Below are positions 47,814 through 57,606 of a stretch of 64,000 nucleotides of DNA, piece after piece; the stretch's first letter is position 1, and each line of letters begins with the position of its first letter. Position numbers and translations under genes: made by a program. The notes under the pieces were generated by a model. The model saw only the letters and a program-made list of their open reading frames with translations, was not told where the DNA came from and did no database searches. Source of the stretch: Variovorax paradoxus (GTDB lineage Bacteria; Pseudomonadota; Gammaproteobacteria; Burkholderiales; Burkholderiaceae_C); the NCBI RefSeq assembly GCF_030815975.1, contig NZ_JAUSXL010000002.1, positions 1,612,001-1,676,000 on the forward strand, written 5' to 3'.

Positions 47814-48734
47814 ATGATCGACATCACTCTCGAAAATTTTCAGGCTGAACTGATCGAAGGCTCGGCCGCCACGCCGGTGCTGCTCGACATCTGGGCCGAA
47901 TGGTGCGGACCGTGCAAGCAGCTCGGCCCGGTGCTCGAAAAGCTCGAAACCGAGTACGCCGGGCGCTTCGCGCTGGCCAAGCTCGACGCCGACAAGGTGC
48001 CGCAGATCTCGTCGCAGCTGTCCGAAATGTTCGGCGTGCGCAGCATCCCGTTCTGCGTGATGTTCAAGGACGGCCAGCCGGTGGACGGCTTCGTGGGCGC
48101 CATTCCGGCCGACAAGATCCGCGAATTCCTCGACAAGCACGTGCCTGCCGCCAAGCAGCTCGAAGCCGCCTCCCAGGAGGCCGCGGCCCAGGAAGCGCTG
48201 GCCGAAGGCGACACCGAGGGCGCGCTCGAGCGGCTGCAGCATGCAGTGGCCACCGACCCGGCCAACGACGACGCGCGCTTCGACTACGTCAAGCTGCTGC
48301 TGCAGATGGGCCGCATCGACGATGCCAAGGTGGCCTTCGCGCCGGTGATCGCCAAGACCACGCTGGTGCGCCGCTTCGATTCGCTGCAGCGCTGGATGGA
48401 CGCGATCGATTTTGCGGCGCCGGCCTCGGGCCCCGAGCCCACGCTGGCCGATTTCGACGCCCGCATTGCCGCCGGCAAGCGCGACTTCGACGCCCGCTTC
48501 GGCCGCGCGCAGCTGCTGATGGATGCGCAGCGCTGGACCGATGCGATGGACGAGCTGCTCGAGATCCTGATGCGCGACAAGGGCTGGAACGAGGAGCTCG
48601 CGCGCAAGACCTACATCGCGGTCCTCGACCTGATCGAGCCGCCCAAGGTGAAGGTGGCGGACGGGCAGATTCCGCCGGACGATCCGGTGGTGGCCACCTA
48701 TCGCCGCCGCCTCAGCAGCGTGGTGCTGAGCTGA
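47814..48734 (+). CDS. cnoX: Thioredoxin-fold co-chaperone (CnoX/YbbN-like)
   Basis: Protein of 306 residues with an N-terminal thioredoxin domain holding WCGPC (residues 30-34) and C-terminal TPR-like helices (residues ~120-300). Known CnoX proteins hold oxidised clients and hand them to GroEL or DnaK. Here the intact CGPC motif suggests it is also redox active, unlike the E. coli protein (SQHC). Start ATG at 47814; followed by a Rho-independent terminator. Confidence 0.88.
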   Translation: MIDITLENFQAELIEGSAATPVLLDIWAEWCGPCKQLGPVLEKLETEYAGRFALAKLDADKVPQISSQLSEMFGVRSIPFCVMFKDGQPVDGFVGAIPADKIREFLDKHVPAAKQLEAASQEAAAQEALAEGDTEGALERLQHAVATDPANDDARFDYVKLLLQMGRIDDAKVAFAPVIAKTTLVRRFDSLQRWMDAIDFAAPASGPEPTLADFDARIAAGKRDFDARFGRAQLLMDAQRWTDAMDELLEILMRDKGWNEELARKTYIAVLDLIEPPKVKVADGQIPPDDPVVATYRRRLSSVVLS

Positions 48735-48771
48735 ACGGCACATTGCGCACTTCGATGCGCAAATCAATAAA

Positions 48772-48795
48772 AAGCGGCTCTTGAGCCGCTTTTTT
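48772..48795 (+). terminator. Rho-independent terminator of cnoX
   Basis: Stem AAGCGGCTC/GAGCCGCTT with a short TT loop, followed by a T-run to 48795. It lies 38 bp after the cnoX stop codon and is the clearest intrinsic terminator in the window on the plus strand. Confidence 0.9.
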
Positions 48796-48888
48796 GCTTG
48801 GCCGGGCGCATGGCATTGGCGAGCCACGGTGGTGTCGAATACGATCGCACCGATTCAACTTGTTGCAATTGAGAAGGACACACCGGCC

Positions 48889-49341
48889 ATGCGTTTCCTC
48901 GCCCGCCATCGCGCCCGCACCGCGCTTCCCGTTTTCGCGACCGCACTGCTTGCGGCCGCCCTGGCCGGCTGCGGCAGCGGCATCAGCCTCGACGAACCGA
49001 TCGAGGGGCCGGTCTGGCGCCTGGCGCAACTGGGCGACGAGCCCGTGGCGCCCGGCGGCGAAGCGCAGATCCAGTTCGACCGCAGCAGCGGCCGCGTCAG
49101 CGGAACGGGCGGCTGCAACCGCGTTTCGGGGTCGTTCACGCGCAGCGGCATCACGCTGCGCATCGGCCAGCTGGCCTCGACCCGCATGGCCTGCGCGGAC
49201 CCGGTGCGCGGCGCCAACGAAGCGCAATTCATCTCGGCGCTGCAGACCACCGCGACCTACCGCCTGGCCGGCCCGGGACGGCTCGCGCTGCTCGACGCGA
49301 GCGGGCGGACCGTGGCAACGCTGAACGCGGCGAACCGCTGA
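48889..49341 (+). CDS. META-domain (HslJ-like) lipoprotein
   Basis: Protein of 150 residues. Lipobox LAGC near residue 27, then a META domain (WRLAQLGDEPV, RVSGTGGCNRVSGSF, ASTRMACADP) as in HslJ, linked to heat shock and novobiocin resistance in E. coli. Likely anchored to the outer membrane. The ATG at 48889 opens the signal peptide; an earlier start at 48781 overlaps the terminator and was rejected. Confidence 0.85.
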   Translation: MRFLARHRARTALPVFATALLAAALAGCGSGISLDEPIEGPVWRLAQLGDEPVAPGGEAQIQFDRSSGRVSGTGGCNRVSGSFTRSGITLRIGQLASTRMACADPVRGANEAQFISALQTTATYRLAGPGRLALLDASGRTVATLNAANR

Positions 49342-49366
49342 GGCTGCCGACGCCGGGCCAGTCACT

Positions 49367-50272
49367 TCAGCCGGTGAGGCGCTCCAGCGCTTCGCGGTAC
49401 TTGGCCGCGGTTTTCTCGATCACCTCGGCCGGCAGGCGCGGCGCCGGCGGGGTCTTGTCCCAGGGCTTGCCGTTGATCTTGGTGGCTTCGAGCCAGTCGC
49501 GCACGAACTGCTTGTCGTAGCTCGGTGGATTGGTGCCCGCGGCCAGCGCGGCCTGGTAGCCCTCGACCGGCCAGTAGCGCGAGCTGTCGGGCGTGAGCAC
49601 TTCGTCCATCAGCACCAGCGTGCCGGCCTCGTCCAGGCCGAACTCGAACTTGGTGTCGGCAATGATCATCCCCCTGCCCAGTGCGATCTGCGCGGCGGTT
49701 TCGTAGATCTCGAGGCTGGTCTCGCGGATCTGCTGCGCCAGCTTGGGGCCGACGATCTCGACCACGCGGTCGTAGCTGATGTTCTCGTCGTGCTCGCCGG
49801 CCGCGGCCTTGGCGGCGGGCGTGAAGATCGGGCGCGGCAGCTTGCTGGCGTTGGTGAGCCCCTCGGGCAGTGGCACGCCGCAGACCGAGCGGCCTTCCTG
49901 GTATTCCTTCCAGCCGCTGCCGGCCAGGTAGCCGCGCACCACGGCCTCGACCGGGATCGGCGTCAGCCGCTTGACCAGCATCGAGCGGCCGGTGACCTGC
50001 GGCACTTCTTCAGGCGTGACCACGCTCTCGGGCGCCTCGCCCGTCAGGTGGTTGGGGCACAGCTGGCCGAGGCGGTCGAACCACCACAGCGCCATCTGCG
50101 TGAGGATTTCGCCCTTGCCTGGAATCGGCTCGCCCATGATCACGTCGAAGGCGCTGAGCCGGTCGCTCGCGACCATCAGGATGCGGTCTTCGCCGACGGC
50201 GTAGTTGTCGCGCACCTTGCCGCGCGCAAGCAGGGGCAGGCTCTGGATGGAAGAGGTGTGGACGGTGGTCAT
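49367..50272 (-). CDS. purC: Phosphoribosylaminoimidazole-succinocarboxamide synthase
   Basis: SAICAR synthetase of 301 residues: [28 protein letters not shown] at the start, [24 protein letters not shown] and [12 protein letters not shown]. It is the long form typical of proteobacterial PurC proteins fused with a spacer (usual E. coli length ~237). Start ATG at 50272. It is downstream of fba, separated by a terminator. Confidence 0.97.
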   Translation of the reverse strand: MTTVHTSSIQSLPLLARGKVRDNYAVGEDRILMVASDRLSAFDVIMGEPIPGKGEILTQMALWWFDRLGQLCPNHLTGEAPESVVTPEEVPQVTGRSMLVKRLTPIPVEAVVRGYLAGSGWKEYQEGRSVCGVPLPEGLTNASKLPRPIFTPAAKAAAGEHDENISYDRVVEIVGPKLAQQIRETSLEIYETAAQIALGRGMIIADTKFEFGLDEAGTLVLMDEVLTPDSSRYWPVEGYQAALAAGTNPPSYDKQFVRDWLEATKINGKPWDKTPPAPRLPAEVIEKTAAKYREALERLTG

Positions 50273-50327
50273 GGGACGGTGCTGCTGTGCGGAAACGGGT
50301 GGCGGGGAAAACGGATTGTGCGCGCAG

Positions 50328-50351
50328 AAAAAAGCCACCGCGAACGGTGGC
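50328..50351 (-). terminator. Rho-independent terminator of fba
   Basis: On the minus strand, stem GCCACCG/CGGTGGC with a TTCG loop, followed by a six-T run (50333-50328). It lies 25 nt after the fba stop. The TTCG tetraloop and T-run make it a classical intrinsic terminator, so purC needs its own promoter in the next ~55 bp. Confidence 0.9.
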
Positions 50352-50375
50352 CTGCGAATCGCGAAAAAAGTTTCT

Positions 50376-51440
50376 TCAGACGACTTCTTGCGCGAGCTCG
50401 CCCTTGGCGTACTTGGCGGCGACGACCTGCAGCGTCTCGCCCTTGACCTTGGGGCCCTGGCCTTCGCAGCCGAATTCGATGTAGCGCTGCTTGCAGATCT
50501 GCTTGGCGGCTTCGCGCGCGGGCTTGAGCCATTCGCGGGCGTCGAACTTCTCGGGGTTCTCGGCCAGGAACTGGCGCACCGCGCCGGTCATCGCCAGGCG
50601 GATGTCGGTGTCGATGTTGATCTTGCGCACGCCGTGCTTGATGGCTTCCTGGATTTCCTTCACGGGAACGCCGTAGGTTTCCTTCATGTTGCCGCCGTAC
50701 TGGCGAATGATGGCCAGCAGTTCCTGTGGCACGCTCGACGAGCCGTGCATCACCAGATGGGTGTTGGGAATGCGGCGGTGGATTTCCTTGATGCGGTCGA
50801 TCGCCAGAATGTCGCCAGTGGGCTCGCGCGTGAACTTGTAGGCGCCGTGGCTGGTGCCGATGGCAATGGCCAGCGCGTCGATCTGGGTGCGCTTGACGAA
50901 GTCGGCAGCCTGCTCGGGATCGGTCAGCAGCTGCTCGCGCGTCATGGTGTCGTCGGTGCCGTGGCCGTCTTCCTTGTCGCCCTTCATGGTTTCCAGCGAG
51001 CCCAGGCAGCCGAGCTCGCCTTCGACGGTCACGCCCAGGCGGTGGGCCATGTCCGACACCTTCTTGGTGACGTCCACGTTGTAGTCGTAGCTGGCAATGG
51101 ACTTGCCGTCGGCCTCGAGCGAGCCGTCCATCATCACCGAGCTGAAGCCCAGCTCGATGGCGCCCTTGCAGACGTCCGGGCTCTGGCCGTGGTCCTGGTG
51201 CATGACCAGCGGAATGTTCGGGTACTGCTCGATCGCAGCCTGGATCAGGTGCTTGATGAAGGCTTCGCCGGCATATTTGCGGGCACCGGCGCTGGCCTGC
51301 AGGATGACCGGCGCGCCAACTTCCTTGGCGGCCTCCATCACGGCCTGGACCTGTTCGAGGTTGTTGACGTTGAAGGCCGGAATGCCGTAGCCGTTGGCGG
51401 CTGCGTGGTCCAGCAGTTCGCGCATCGAGACGAGTGCCAT
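50376..51440 (-). CDS. fba: Class II fructose-1,6-bisphosphate aldolase
   Basis: Zinc-dependent aldolase of 354 residues. [10 protein letters not shown] with a metal-binding histidine, [22 protein letters not shown] and [11 protein letters not shown] are present. It serves glycolysis and gluconeogenesis; the 354-residue form is the usual Burkholderiales type. Upstream 134 bp (51441-51574) to acdR contain its promoter; downstream is a clear terminator. Confidence 0.97.
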   Translation of the reverse strand: MALVSMRELLDHAAANGYGIPAFNVNNLEQVQAVMEAAKEVGAPVILQASAGARKYAGEAFIKHLIQAAIEQYPNIPLVMHQDHGQSPDVCKGAIELGFSSVMMDGSLEADGKSIASYDYNVDVTKKVSDMAHRLGVTVEGELGCLGSLETMKGDKEDGHGTDDTMTREQLLTDPEQAADFVKRTQIDALAIAIGTSHGAYKFTREPTGDILAIDRIKEIHRRIPNTHLVMHGSSSVPQELLAIIRQYGGNMKETYGVPVKEIQEAIKHGVRKINIDTDIRLAMTGAVRQFLAENPEKFDAREWLKPAREAAKQICKQRYIEFGCEGQGPKVKGETLQVVAAKYAKGELAQEVV

Positions 51441-51574
51441 GGGAAATACCTCGCGAAAATAGGGGAAAAAGAAGGCGGAAAGACGAGAGAAAACTGCCCC
51501 AATTCTATCGAGCCCCCTTGTGGGACGGCACTGACACGCACTGGAGAGCCCCCGGCGCGCAGTGGCCGGCGCTG

Positions 51575-52084
51575 CTAGATCGGCAGCTGCGTGGTCGACA
51601 GCACCTGCTTGAGCACCACGAAAGTCCGGATCTGGCGCACGCCCGGCAGGTACAGCAGCTGCTCGGCATGCAGGCGGTTGAAGCTGTCGTTGTCGCGCGT
51701 GCGCACGAGCATGAAGTAGTCGAACTCGCCCGTGACCACGTGGCATTCGAGGCAGCCCGAGACCTTTTGCGCGGCCTTCTCGAAGTCGGCGAAGGAATCG
51801 GGCGTCGAGCGGTCGAGCACCACGCCGATCATCACCAGCATGCCGAGCTCGAGCGCCTGGGCGTCGAGCAGCGCCACGATGCCCTTGATGAGCCCCGCGG
51901 CCTTGAGCCGCTCGACCCGGCGCAGGCATGCGGGCGCGCTGAGGTTGACCTTGGCGGCCAGGGCCACGTTCGACACCGAGGCATCGCGCTGCAGGGCGCG
52001 CAGGATGGCGCGGTCGGTGCGGTCGAGTTCCGGCGCCGCTTCGGCCGCCTGCGCCGGCGTGATACGCAACTTTGTTGTGCTCAT
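51575..52084 (-). CDS. acdR: Lrp/AsnC-family regulator of ACC deaminase
   Basis: Protein of 169 residues. N-terminal winged helix ([30 protein letters not shown], residues ~20-80) and C-terminal RAM/ACT ligand-binding domain. It is divergent from acdS; in other proteobacteria the Lrp-type AcdR activates acdS in response to ACC. The assignment rests on that arrangement, since Lrp proteins are alike in sequence. Start ATG at 52084. Confidence 0.85.
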   Translation of the reverse strand: MSTTKLRITPAQAAEAAPELDRTDRAILRALQRDASVSNVALAAKVNLSAPACLRRVERLKAAGLIKGIVALLDAQALELGMLVMIGVVLDRSTPDSFADFEKAAQKVSGCLECHVVTGEFDYFMLVRTRDNDSFNRLHAEQLLYLPGVRQIRTFVVLKQVLSTTQLPI

Positions 52085-52221
52085 TGTGGTTCTGGCGACT
52101 CAAAAAACTCGAATTCCCCGATCTTGTCTTTATTTACGCCGCAATTCCACTGAAGTTTGCAACCACGTTTCGGCGGCTTCTTCCTACGATCTATGGCATC
52201 CCTTTCTCGGAGCACACATCG
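52085..52221. promoter_or_regulatory. acdR-acdS divergent regulatory region
   Basis: 137 bp, notably AT-richer than the surroundings, especially 52095-52160. It includes two AATTCC repeats (around 52112 and 52142) and a TCG-AATTCCC-CGA palindrome. Known acdR/acdS regions carry Lrp, CRP and FNR-like boxes; I cannot assign exact boxes here. Confidence 0.55.
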
Positions 52222-53238
52222 ATGAACCTCAAGAAATTTCCCCGCCATGCCCTCACCTTCGGCCCCACGCCGATCCACCCGCTCAAGCGCCTGAGCGCCC
52301 ACCTGGGCGGCGAGGTCGAGCTCTATGCCAAGCGCGAGGACTGCAACAGCGGCCTGGCCTTCGGCGGCAACAAGACGCGCAAGCTCGAATACCTGATTCC
52401 CGAGGCGCTCGAGGGCGGCTACGACACGCTGGTGTCCATCGGCGGCATCCAGTCGAACCAGACGCGGCAGGTGGCGGCCGTGGCCGCGCACCTGGGCCTG
52501 AAGTGCGTGCTGGTGCAGGAGAACTGGGTCAACTATTCCGATGCGGTGTACGACCGCGTCGGCAACATCGAGATGTCCCGCATCCTGGGCGCCGACGTGC
52601 GGCTGGACAGCGCGGGCTTCGACATCGGCATCCGCAAGAGCTGGGAAGAGGCCATGGACGACGTGCGCAAGGCCGGCGGCAAGCCCTTTCCGATTCCGGC
52701 CGGCTGCTCGGAGCATCCGCGCGGCGGGCTGGGCTTCGTCGGATTTGCGGAGGAAGTGCGGCAGCAGGAGGCCGAGCTGGGCTTCAAGTTCGACTACATC
52801 GTGACCTGCTCGGTCACGGGCAGCACACAGGCCGGCATGGTGGTGGGCTTCGCGGCCGACGGCCGGGCCGACCGCGTGATCGGCATCGACGCCTCGGCCA
52901 AGCCCGAGCAGACCTTCGCGCAGATCGTGCGCATTGCCAAGGGCACGGCCGAACTGGTCGAGCTGGGACGCGACATCACCGACAAGGACGTGGTGCTCGA
53001 CCGCCGCTTCGGCGGCCCGGAATACGGATTGCCCAACGAAGGCACGCTGGAATCGATTCGCCTCTGCGCGCGCCTCGAAGGCATGCTGACCGACCCCGTG
53101 TACGAGGGCAAGTCGATGCACGGGATGATCGAGAAGGTGCGCCTGGGCGAATTCCCGGCCGGCTCGAAGGTGCTCTATGCGCACTTGGGCGGCGTGCCGG
53201 CCCTGAACGCCTACAGCTTCCTGTTCCGCAACGGCTGA
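52222..53238 (+). CDS. acdS: 1-aminocyclopropane-1-carboxylate deaminase
   Basis: PLP enzyme of 338 residues, exactly the usual AcdS length. It splits ACC, the plant ethylene precursor, into 2-oxobutyrate and ammonia. All diagnostic residues are in register: Lys51 (PLP), Ser78, Tyr294, Glu295 and Leu322, which separate true ACC deaminase from D-cysteine desulfhydrase. It suggests a plant-associated lifestyle and use of ACC as nitrogen source. It faces pyk convergently with a 6-bp gap and no visible terminator. Confidence 0.97.
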   Translation: MNLKKFPRHALTFGPTPIHPLKRLSAHLGGEVELYAKREDCNSGLAFGGNKTRKLEYLIPEALEGGYDTLVSIGGIQSNQTRQVAAVAAHLGLKCVLVQENWVNYSDAVYDRVGNIEMSRILGADVRLDSAGFDIGIRKSWEEAMDDVRKAGGKPFPIPAGCSEHPRGGLGFVGFAEEVRQQEAELGFKFDYIVTCSVTGSTQAGMVVGFAADGRADRVIGIDASAKPEQTFAQIVRIAKGTAELVELGRDITDKDVVLDRRFGGPEYGLPNEGTLESIRLCARLEGMLTDPVYEGKSMHGMIEKVRLGEFPAGSKVLYAHLGGVPALNAYSFLFRNG

Positions 53239-53244
53239 GCGGGC

Positions 53245-54693
53245 TCAGCTTGCCCTGCAGATTTTCAGCATGTTGGTGCCGCCCGGTGCACCCATCGGCT
53301 CGCCGCAGGTAATGGCATAGACGTCGCCGGTCTGCACGATGCCGCGCTTCTTCAGGTGGGCCTCGGCCTGCTCGAGCGCGGTGTCGCGGTCGCTCTCCGA
53401 GTCCATCAGCAGCGGGCGCACGTTGCGGTAGAGCGCCATCCTGCGCTGCGTGGCCAGCCGCGAGGTCAGCGCGTACATCGGAATGTGCGCGCGGTGACGG
53501 CTCATCCACAGCGGCGTGGAGCCCGACTCGGTGAGCGCCACGATGGCCTTGGCGCCCAGGTGGTGGGCCGTGAACAGCGCGCCCATGGCAATCGACTGGT
53601 CGATGCGGCTGTAGGTCTTGCCGCTGAAGTCGGCGTCGAGCATCTTGTCCTCGGCCGATTCGGCGGCTTCGCAGATGCGGCTCATCTCCTGCACGGTTTC
53701 GAGCGGATAGCGGCCCGAGGCGGTTTCGGCCGAGAGCATCACGGCGTCGGTGCCGTCGAGCACGGCGTTGGCCACGTCGCTCACCTCGGCGCGCGTGGGC
53801 ACCGGGTTGGTGATCATCGACTCCATCATCTGGGTGGCGGTGATCACCACCTTGTCCATGTCGCGCGCCATGCGGATCATCTTTTTCTGCAGCGCCGGCA
53901 CGGCGGCATTGCCCACCTCGACCGCCAAGTCGCCGCGCGCCACCATGATGCCGTCGCTCGCGCGCAGGATTTCCTCCAGCTTGGGAATGGCCTCGGCACG
54001 CTCGATCTTGGCGATCAGGCCCGGCTTGTGGCCGTACTCGGCCGCGGCCACGTTGCACAGCTGGCGCGCCATTTCCATGTCGGTGGCGTTCTTGGGAAAG
54101 CTCACCGCCACATAGTCGGCCTGGAAGCTCATCGCGGTCTTGATGTCTTCCATGTCCTTGGCCGTGAGCGCCGGCGCCGTGAGGCCGCCGCCCTGCTTGT
54201 TGATGCCCTTGTTGTTGGAGAGCTCGCCGCCGAGCTTGACGGTGGTGTGCACCGCCTCGCCCCTGACCGCGTCGACCGTCAGCACGATCAAACCGTCGTT
54301 CAGCAGCAGCTTGTCGCCGGGCTTCACGTCGCGCGGCAGGTCCTTGTAGTCGAGGCCGACCGCGCCGGTGTCGCCGGGTTCGGTGCGCGAGGCGTCGAGC
54401 ACGAACTTGGCGCCCGGCTCGAGCCAGACCTTGCCCTGCGCGAACTTGCCGACGCGGATCTTGGGGCCCTGCAGGTCGGCCATGATCGCCACCTCGCGGC
54501 CCGTCTTGCGGGCTGCCTCCCGCACCATGGCGGCGCGGTCGATGTGGTCCTGCGCGGTGCCGTGGCTGAAATTGAGCCGCACCACGCTGACCTTGTTCAG
54601 GATCATCTGTTCCAGCAGCTCGGGCGTGTTGGACGCCGGGCCGAGCGTGGCGACGATCTTGGTGGCGTGGCGGGGAAGGCGATCCGTGATCAT
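53245..54693 (-). CDS. pyk: Pyruvate kinase
   Basis: Glycolytic enzyme of 482 residues. KIVATLGPAS near the start, IMADLQGPKIR, the active-site segment LIAKIERAEAI and MVARGDLAVE, and TQMMESMI are present. The ATG at 54693 has a GGAGA site 8 nt upstream and begins MITDRLPRHATKIV; two earlier starts add only a few residues. Follows pgk by 85 bp on the same strand. Confidence 0.97.
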   Translation of the reverse strand: MITDRLPRHATKIVATLGPASNTPELLEQMILNKVSVVRLNFSHGTAQDHIDRAAMVREAARKTGREVAIMADLQGPKIRVGKFAQGKVWLEPGAKFVLDASRTEPGDTGAVGLDYKDLPRDVKPGDKLLLNDGLIVLTVDAVRGEAVHTTVKLGGELSNNKGINKQGGGLTAPALTAKDMEDIKTAMSFQADYVAVSFPKNATDMEMARQLCNVAAAEYGHKPGLIAKIERAEAIPKLEEILRASDGIMVARGDLAVEVGNAAVPALQKKMIRMARDMDKVVITATQMMESMITNPVPTRAEVSDVANAVLDGTDAVMLSAETASGRYPLETVQEMSRICEAAESAEDKMLDADFSGKTYSRIDQSIAMGALFTAHHLGAKAIVALTESGSTPLWMSRHRAHIPMYALTSRLATQRRMALYRNVRPLLMDSESDRDTALEQAEAHLKKRGIVQTGDVYAITCGEPMGAPGGTNMLKICRAS

Positions 54694-54778
54694 TGAACTG
54701 GTCTCCATTTTTGTATTCGCTACTGTATACACTTTGCGTGGCTACAGGAAGCGGGCTCCGCAGCCCGGGCGCGAAAAA

Positions 54779-55972
54779 TCAGCCCGCGGCACGCTTGGCA
54801 AGAATCTCGAAGGCGGGGAGCGTCTTGCCCTCGAGCACTTCGAGGAAGGCGCCGCCGCCGGTCGAGATGTAGCCGACCTGCTTTTCGATGCCGTACTTGG
54901 CAATGGCCGCGAGCGTGTCGCCGCCGCCGGCGATCGAGAAGGCGCTGCTCTCGGCGATGGCCTGGGCAATCGCCTTGGTGCCGCCCGCGAAAGCGTCGAA
55001 CTCGAACACGCCCACCGGGCCGTTCCAGACGATGGTGCCGGCCTCGCGCAGCTGCGCGGCCAGGATCGCGGCCGTCTTGGGGCCGATGTCCAGGATCAGG
55101 TCGTCGTCGGCCACGTCGTTCGCGGCCTTGACGGTGGCGGGCGCGTCGGCCGCGAAGGTCTTGGCCGTGACCACGTCCACCGGAATGGGCACGTCGGCGC
55201 CGCGCGCGCGCATGGACTCGATCACCGCCTTGGCCTGGTCGATCAGGTCGGGCTCGGCCAGCGACTTGCCGATCTTGAGGCCGGCCGCGAGCATGAAGGT
55301 GTTGGCGATGCCGCCGCCGACGATCAGCTGGTCGACATTGGCCGACAGGCTCTTGAGGATGGTCAGCTTGGTGCTGACCTTGGAACCCGCCACGATGGCC
55401 ACCAGCGGCCGCTTGGGCTGTGCCAGTGCCTTGGTGATGGCGTCGATCTCGGCCGCGAGCAGCGGGCCGGCCGCGGCCACCTTGGCGAACTGCGCGATGC
55501 CGTAGGTGGTGGCTTCGGCGCGGTGCGCGGTGCCGAAGGCGTCGTTCACGTAGATGTCGGTGAGCGCGGCGAGCTTGCGGGCCAGCGCCTCGTCGTTCTT
55601 CTTCTCGCCCTTGTTGACGCGGCAGTTCTCGAGCAGCACGACCTGGCCGGGCTTCACATCGACGCCGTCGACCCAGTTGGCCACCAGCGGAACCTCGCGG
55701 CCCAGCAGTTCGCCGAGGCGCCTGGCCACGGGGGCGAGCGAGTCCTCGGGCTTGAATTCGCCCTCGGTGGGGCGGCCCAGGTGCGAGGTCACCATCACGG
55801 CGGCGCCGGCGTCGAGCGCCAGCTGGATGCAGGGCACCGAGGCGCGGATGCGCGTGTCTTCGGTGATGCGGCCGGCATCGTCCTGCGGCACGTTGAGGTC
55901 GGCACGGATGAAGACGCGCTGGCCGGCGGCCTTGCCCTGCGCGCAGAGGTCGGTGAATCGAATGACGTTCAT
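54779..55972 (-). CDS. pgk: Phosphoglycerate kinase
   Basis: Glycolytic kinase of 397 residues. [36 protein letters not shown], and the nucleotide site [10 protein letters not shown] ... GGGDTLAAI are all present. The start is ATG 55972 (NVIRF); the upstream start at 56008 is not supported. First gene of the pgk-pyk group. Confidence 0.97.
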   Translation of the reverse strand: MNVIRFTDLCAQGKAAGQRVFIRADLNVPQDDAGRITEDTRIRASVPCIQLALDAGAAVMVTSHLGRPTEGEFKPEDSLAPVARRLGELLGREVPLVANWVDGVDVKPGQVVLLENCRVNKGEKKNDEALARKLAALTDIYVNDAFGTAHRAEATTYGIAQFAKVAAAGPLLAAEIDAITKALAQPKRPLVAIVAGSKVSTKLTILKSLSANVDQLIVGGGIANTFMLAAGLKIGKSLAEPDLIDQAKAVIESMRARGADVPIPVDVVTAKTFAADAPATVKAANDVADDDLILDIGPKTAAILAAQLREAGTIVWNGPVGVFEFDAFAGGTKAIAQAIAESSAFSIAGGGDTLAAIAKYGIEKQVGYISTGGGAFLEVLEGKTLPAFEILAKRAAG

Positions 55973-56063
55973 GGATCTGGAGGTGGTGGAAGACAAGTCG
56001 CCTTGCATTGTAGGTTTTGCCCCGGCGCCGCTCTACGCGCCTCTTGCGGCCCGCCGATGCTTT

Positions 56064-56969
56064 TCAGCCCTTGGGCTGCGCCTTGGCAAAGCGCTCGAGG
56101 ATCTCGACGAAGCTCGCGGCCGCGGGCGACAGGGTGCGGCGCGCCGCGCTGTAGATGCACACCTCGCGGTGGAAGTCGGGCGATTCGAGCCGCACCATCT
56201 GCAGGCCGTGGGCGCGCACCAGCGGCGCCGAATAGGTCGGGCACACGGTGAGCCCGAGCCCCGAGGCCACCATGCCGAGCGCGGTGGTCATGTACGACAC
56301 CTCTTGGGTGCCGGGGCGCAGCATGTAGTCGCGCTCGGCCGGCGCCAGCTCGGGCAGCACGCGCTGGCGGAAGTCGCGCGTGGGCGCAATGAAGGTGTAC
56401 GGCTCGAGTTCATGCCAGCGCACCTTGCGGCGCTTCGCAAAGGCGTGGCCAGGCGGGCAGATCAGCCAATGCCGGTCGCGCAGCAGCGTGCGGCGCTCGA
56501 TGGCGCCGTCGACCGGCACGTCCTGCCCCACCGCAAGCTCCACGTCGCCGGCCATCACGCCGGCCAGCAGGTGCTCGGGCAGCGTGTCGGCCAGGCGCAC
56601 GTCAACGTCGGGGAACGCCTTGCGGTAGAGCGCGATCACGCGCGGCATCAGCGTGCAGGCCATGAGCTGCGGCGCTGCGAGGCGCAACAGCCCTTTCTTC
56701 TTGTCACGCAAATCCGTGACGCCGGCCACCGCGCCCGCGAGGTCGCCCAGCAGCCGGTGCACCGAAGGCAGAAACTCGCGCCCGGCCTCCGAAAGCTGAA
56801 CGCGCCGCGTGTGGCGGTCGAGCAGCTGCACGCCCATCTCGCGCTCGAGCTCGCGCACCAGCACGCTGAGCGCCGACTGCGTGAGGTGCAGCTGCTGCGC
56901 CGCGGCGGTGAAGCTGCCGGCCTCGGCCACGGCGGCGAAGGCGCGCAATTGGCGCAAGGTGAGATTCAT
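56064..56969 (-). CDS. LysR-family transcriptional regulator of the downstream catabolic cluster
   Basis: Protein of 301 residues. N-terminal winged helix (LRQLRAFAAVAEAGSFTAAAQ, ALSVLVRELEREMGVQLLDRHTRR; residues 1-65) and a C-terminal type-2 periplasmic-binding-like effector domain. It is divergent from the VOC-hydrolase-monooxygenase cluster and probably activates it in the presence of a substrate or intermediate. A clear palindrome lies between the start codons. Confidence 0.92.
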   Translation of the reverse strand: MNLTLRQLRAFAAVAEAGSFTAAAQQLHLTQSALSVLVRELEREMGVQLLDRHTRRVQLSEAGREFLPSVHRLLGDLAGAVAGVTDLRDKKKGLLRLAAPQLMACTLMPRVIALYRKAFPDVDVRLADTLPEHLLAGVMAGDVELAVGQDVPVDGAIERRTLLRDRHWLICPPGHAFAKRRKVRWHELEPYTFIAPTRDFRQRVLPELAPAERDYMLRPGTQEVSYMTTALGMVASGLGLTVCPTYSAPLVRAHGLQMVRLESPDFHREVCIYSAARRTLSPAAASFVEILERFAKAQPKG

Positions 56970-56977
56970 ATGTTTAT

Positions 56978-56993
56978 TTCATCAATCGATGAA
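56978..56993. promoter_or_regulatory. LysR-type operator palindrome
   Basis: TTCATC-AATC-GATGAA, a perfect 6-bp inverted repeat in the 88-bp divergent region, 9 bp from the LysR start, next to AATTAATT. It fits the T-N11-A type of LysR binding site and is the only strongly AT-rich block in the area. Confidence 0.65.
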
Positions 56994-57057
56994 TTAATTT
57001 CGATTGCATCATAAGACGCGGCATCGCCCAATGGCGGCTTACCGGAGACAAGAAGCC

Positions 57058-57606
57058 ATGCCGACGCTTGCCCACGCGGCCCCGCCAGTTCGCGGGCTGC
57101 ACCATTTCGCCTGGCGCTGCCGCGACAGCGAAGAAACCCGCCGCTTCTACGAAGACCTGCTGGGCCTGCCGCTCGCCCACGTCATCAAGAGCGACCACGT
57201 GCCGAGCACGGGCGAACACTGCCCCTACGTGCACATCTTTTTCCGGATGCGCGACGGCTCGTACATCGCCTTCTTCGACCTGGGCGACGACATTGCCGCG
57301 CTGCCTTCGCCGAACACGCCGGCCTGGGTGAACCACATCGCGCTGCGGGTCGATTCCGTTGCCGACCTGCTCGCCGCCAAGGCGCGGCTCGAAGGCGCGG
57401 GCGTCGAAGTGCTGGGCGTGACCGACCACCACATCATCGAATCGATCTACTTCTTCGATCCCAACGGCCTGCGCGTGGAATTGACCACGCCGACCGTGCC
57501 GCAGGCCGAGATGGAGGCGCATGCGCTGCGCGCCCGCGCGGACCTCGACGCATGGACCGTGCGCAAGGCCGGCCTGCGCGCAGCGAAGGATGCAGCGCAT
57601 GGCTGA
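57058..57606 (+). CDS. VOC-family protein (extradiol-dioxygenase/glyoxalase fold)
   Basis: Protein of 182 residues with two beta-alpha-beta-beta-beta modules. Metal-ligand positions are HH (15-16) in the first, NHIAL in the second, and Glu in RVELTTP near residue 160. Family members include extradiol dioxygenases, glyoxalases and isomerases; the small size suggests a single-subunit dioxygenase-like or isomerase enzyme. First gene of the LysR-controlled cluster. It overlaps the hydrolase gene by 8 bp. Confidence 0.82.
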   Translation: MPTLAHAAPPVRGLHHFAWRCRDSEETRRFYEDLLGLPLAHVIKSDHVPSTGEHCPYVHIFFRMRDGSYIAFFDLGDDIAALPSPNTPAWVNHIALRVDSVADLLAAKARLEGAGVEVLGVTDHHIIESIYFFDPNGLRVELTTPTVPQAEMEAHALRARADLDAWTVRKAGLRAAKDAAHG

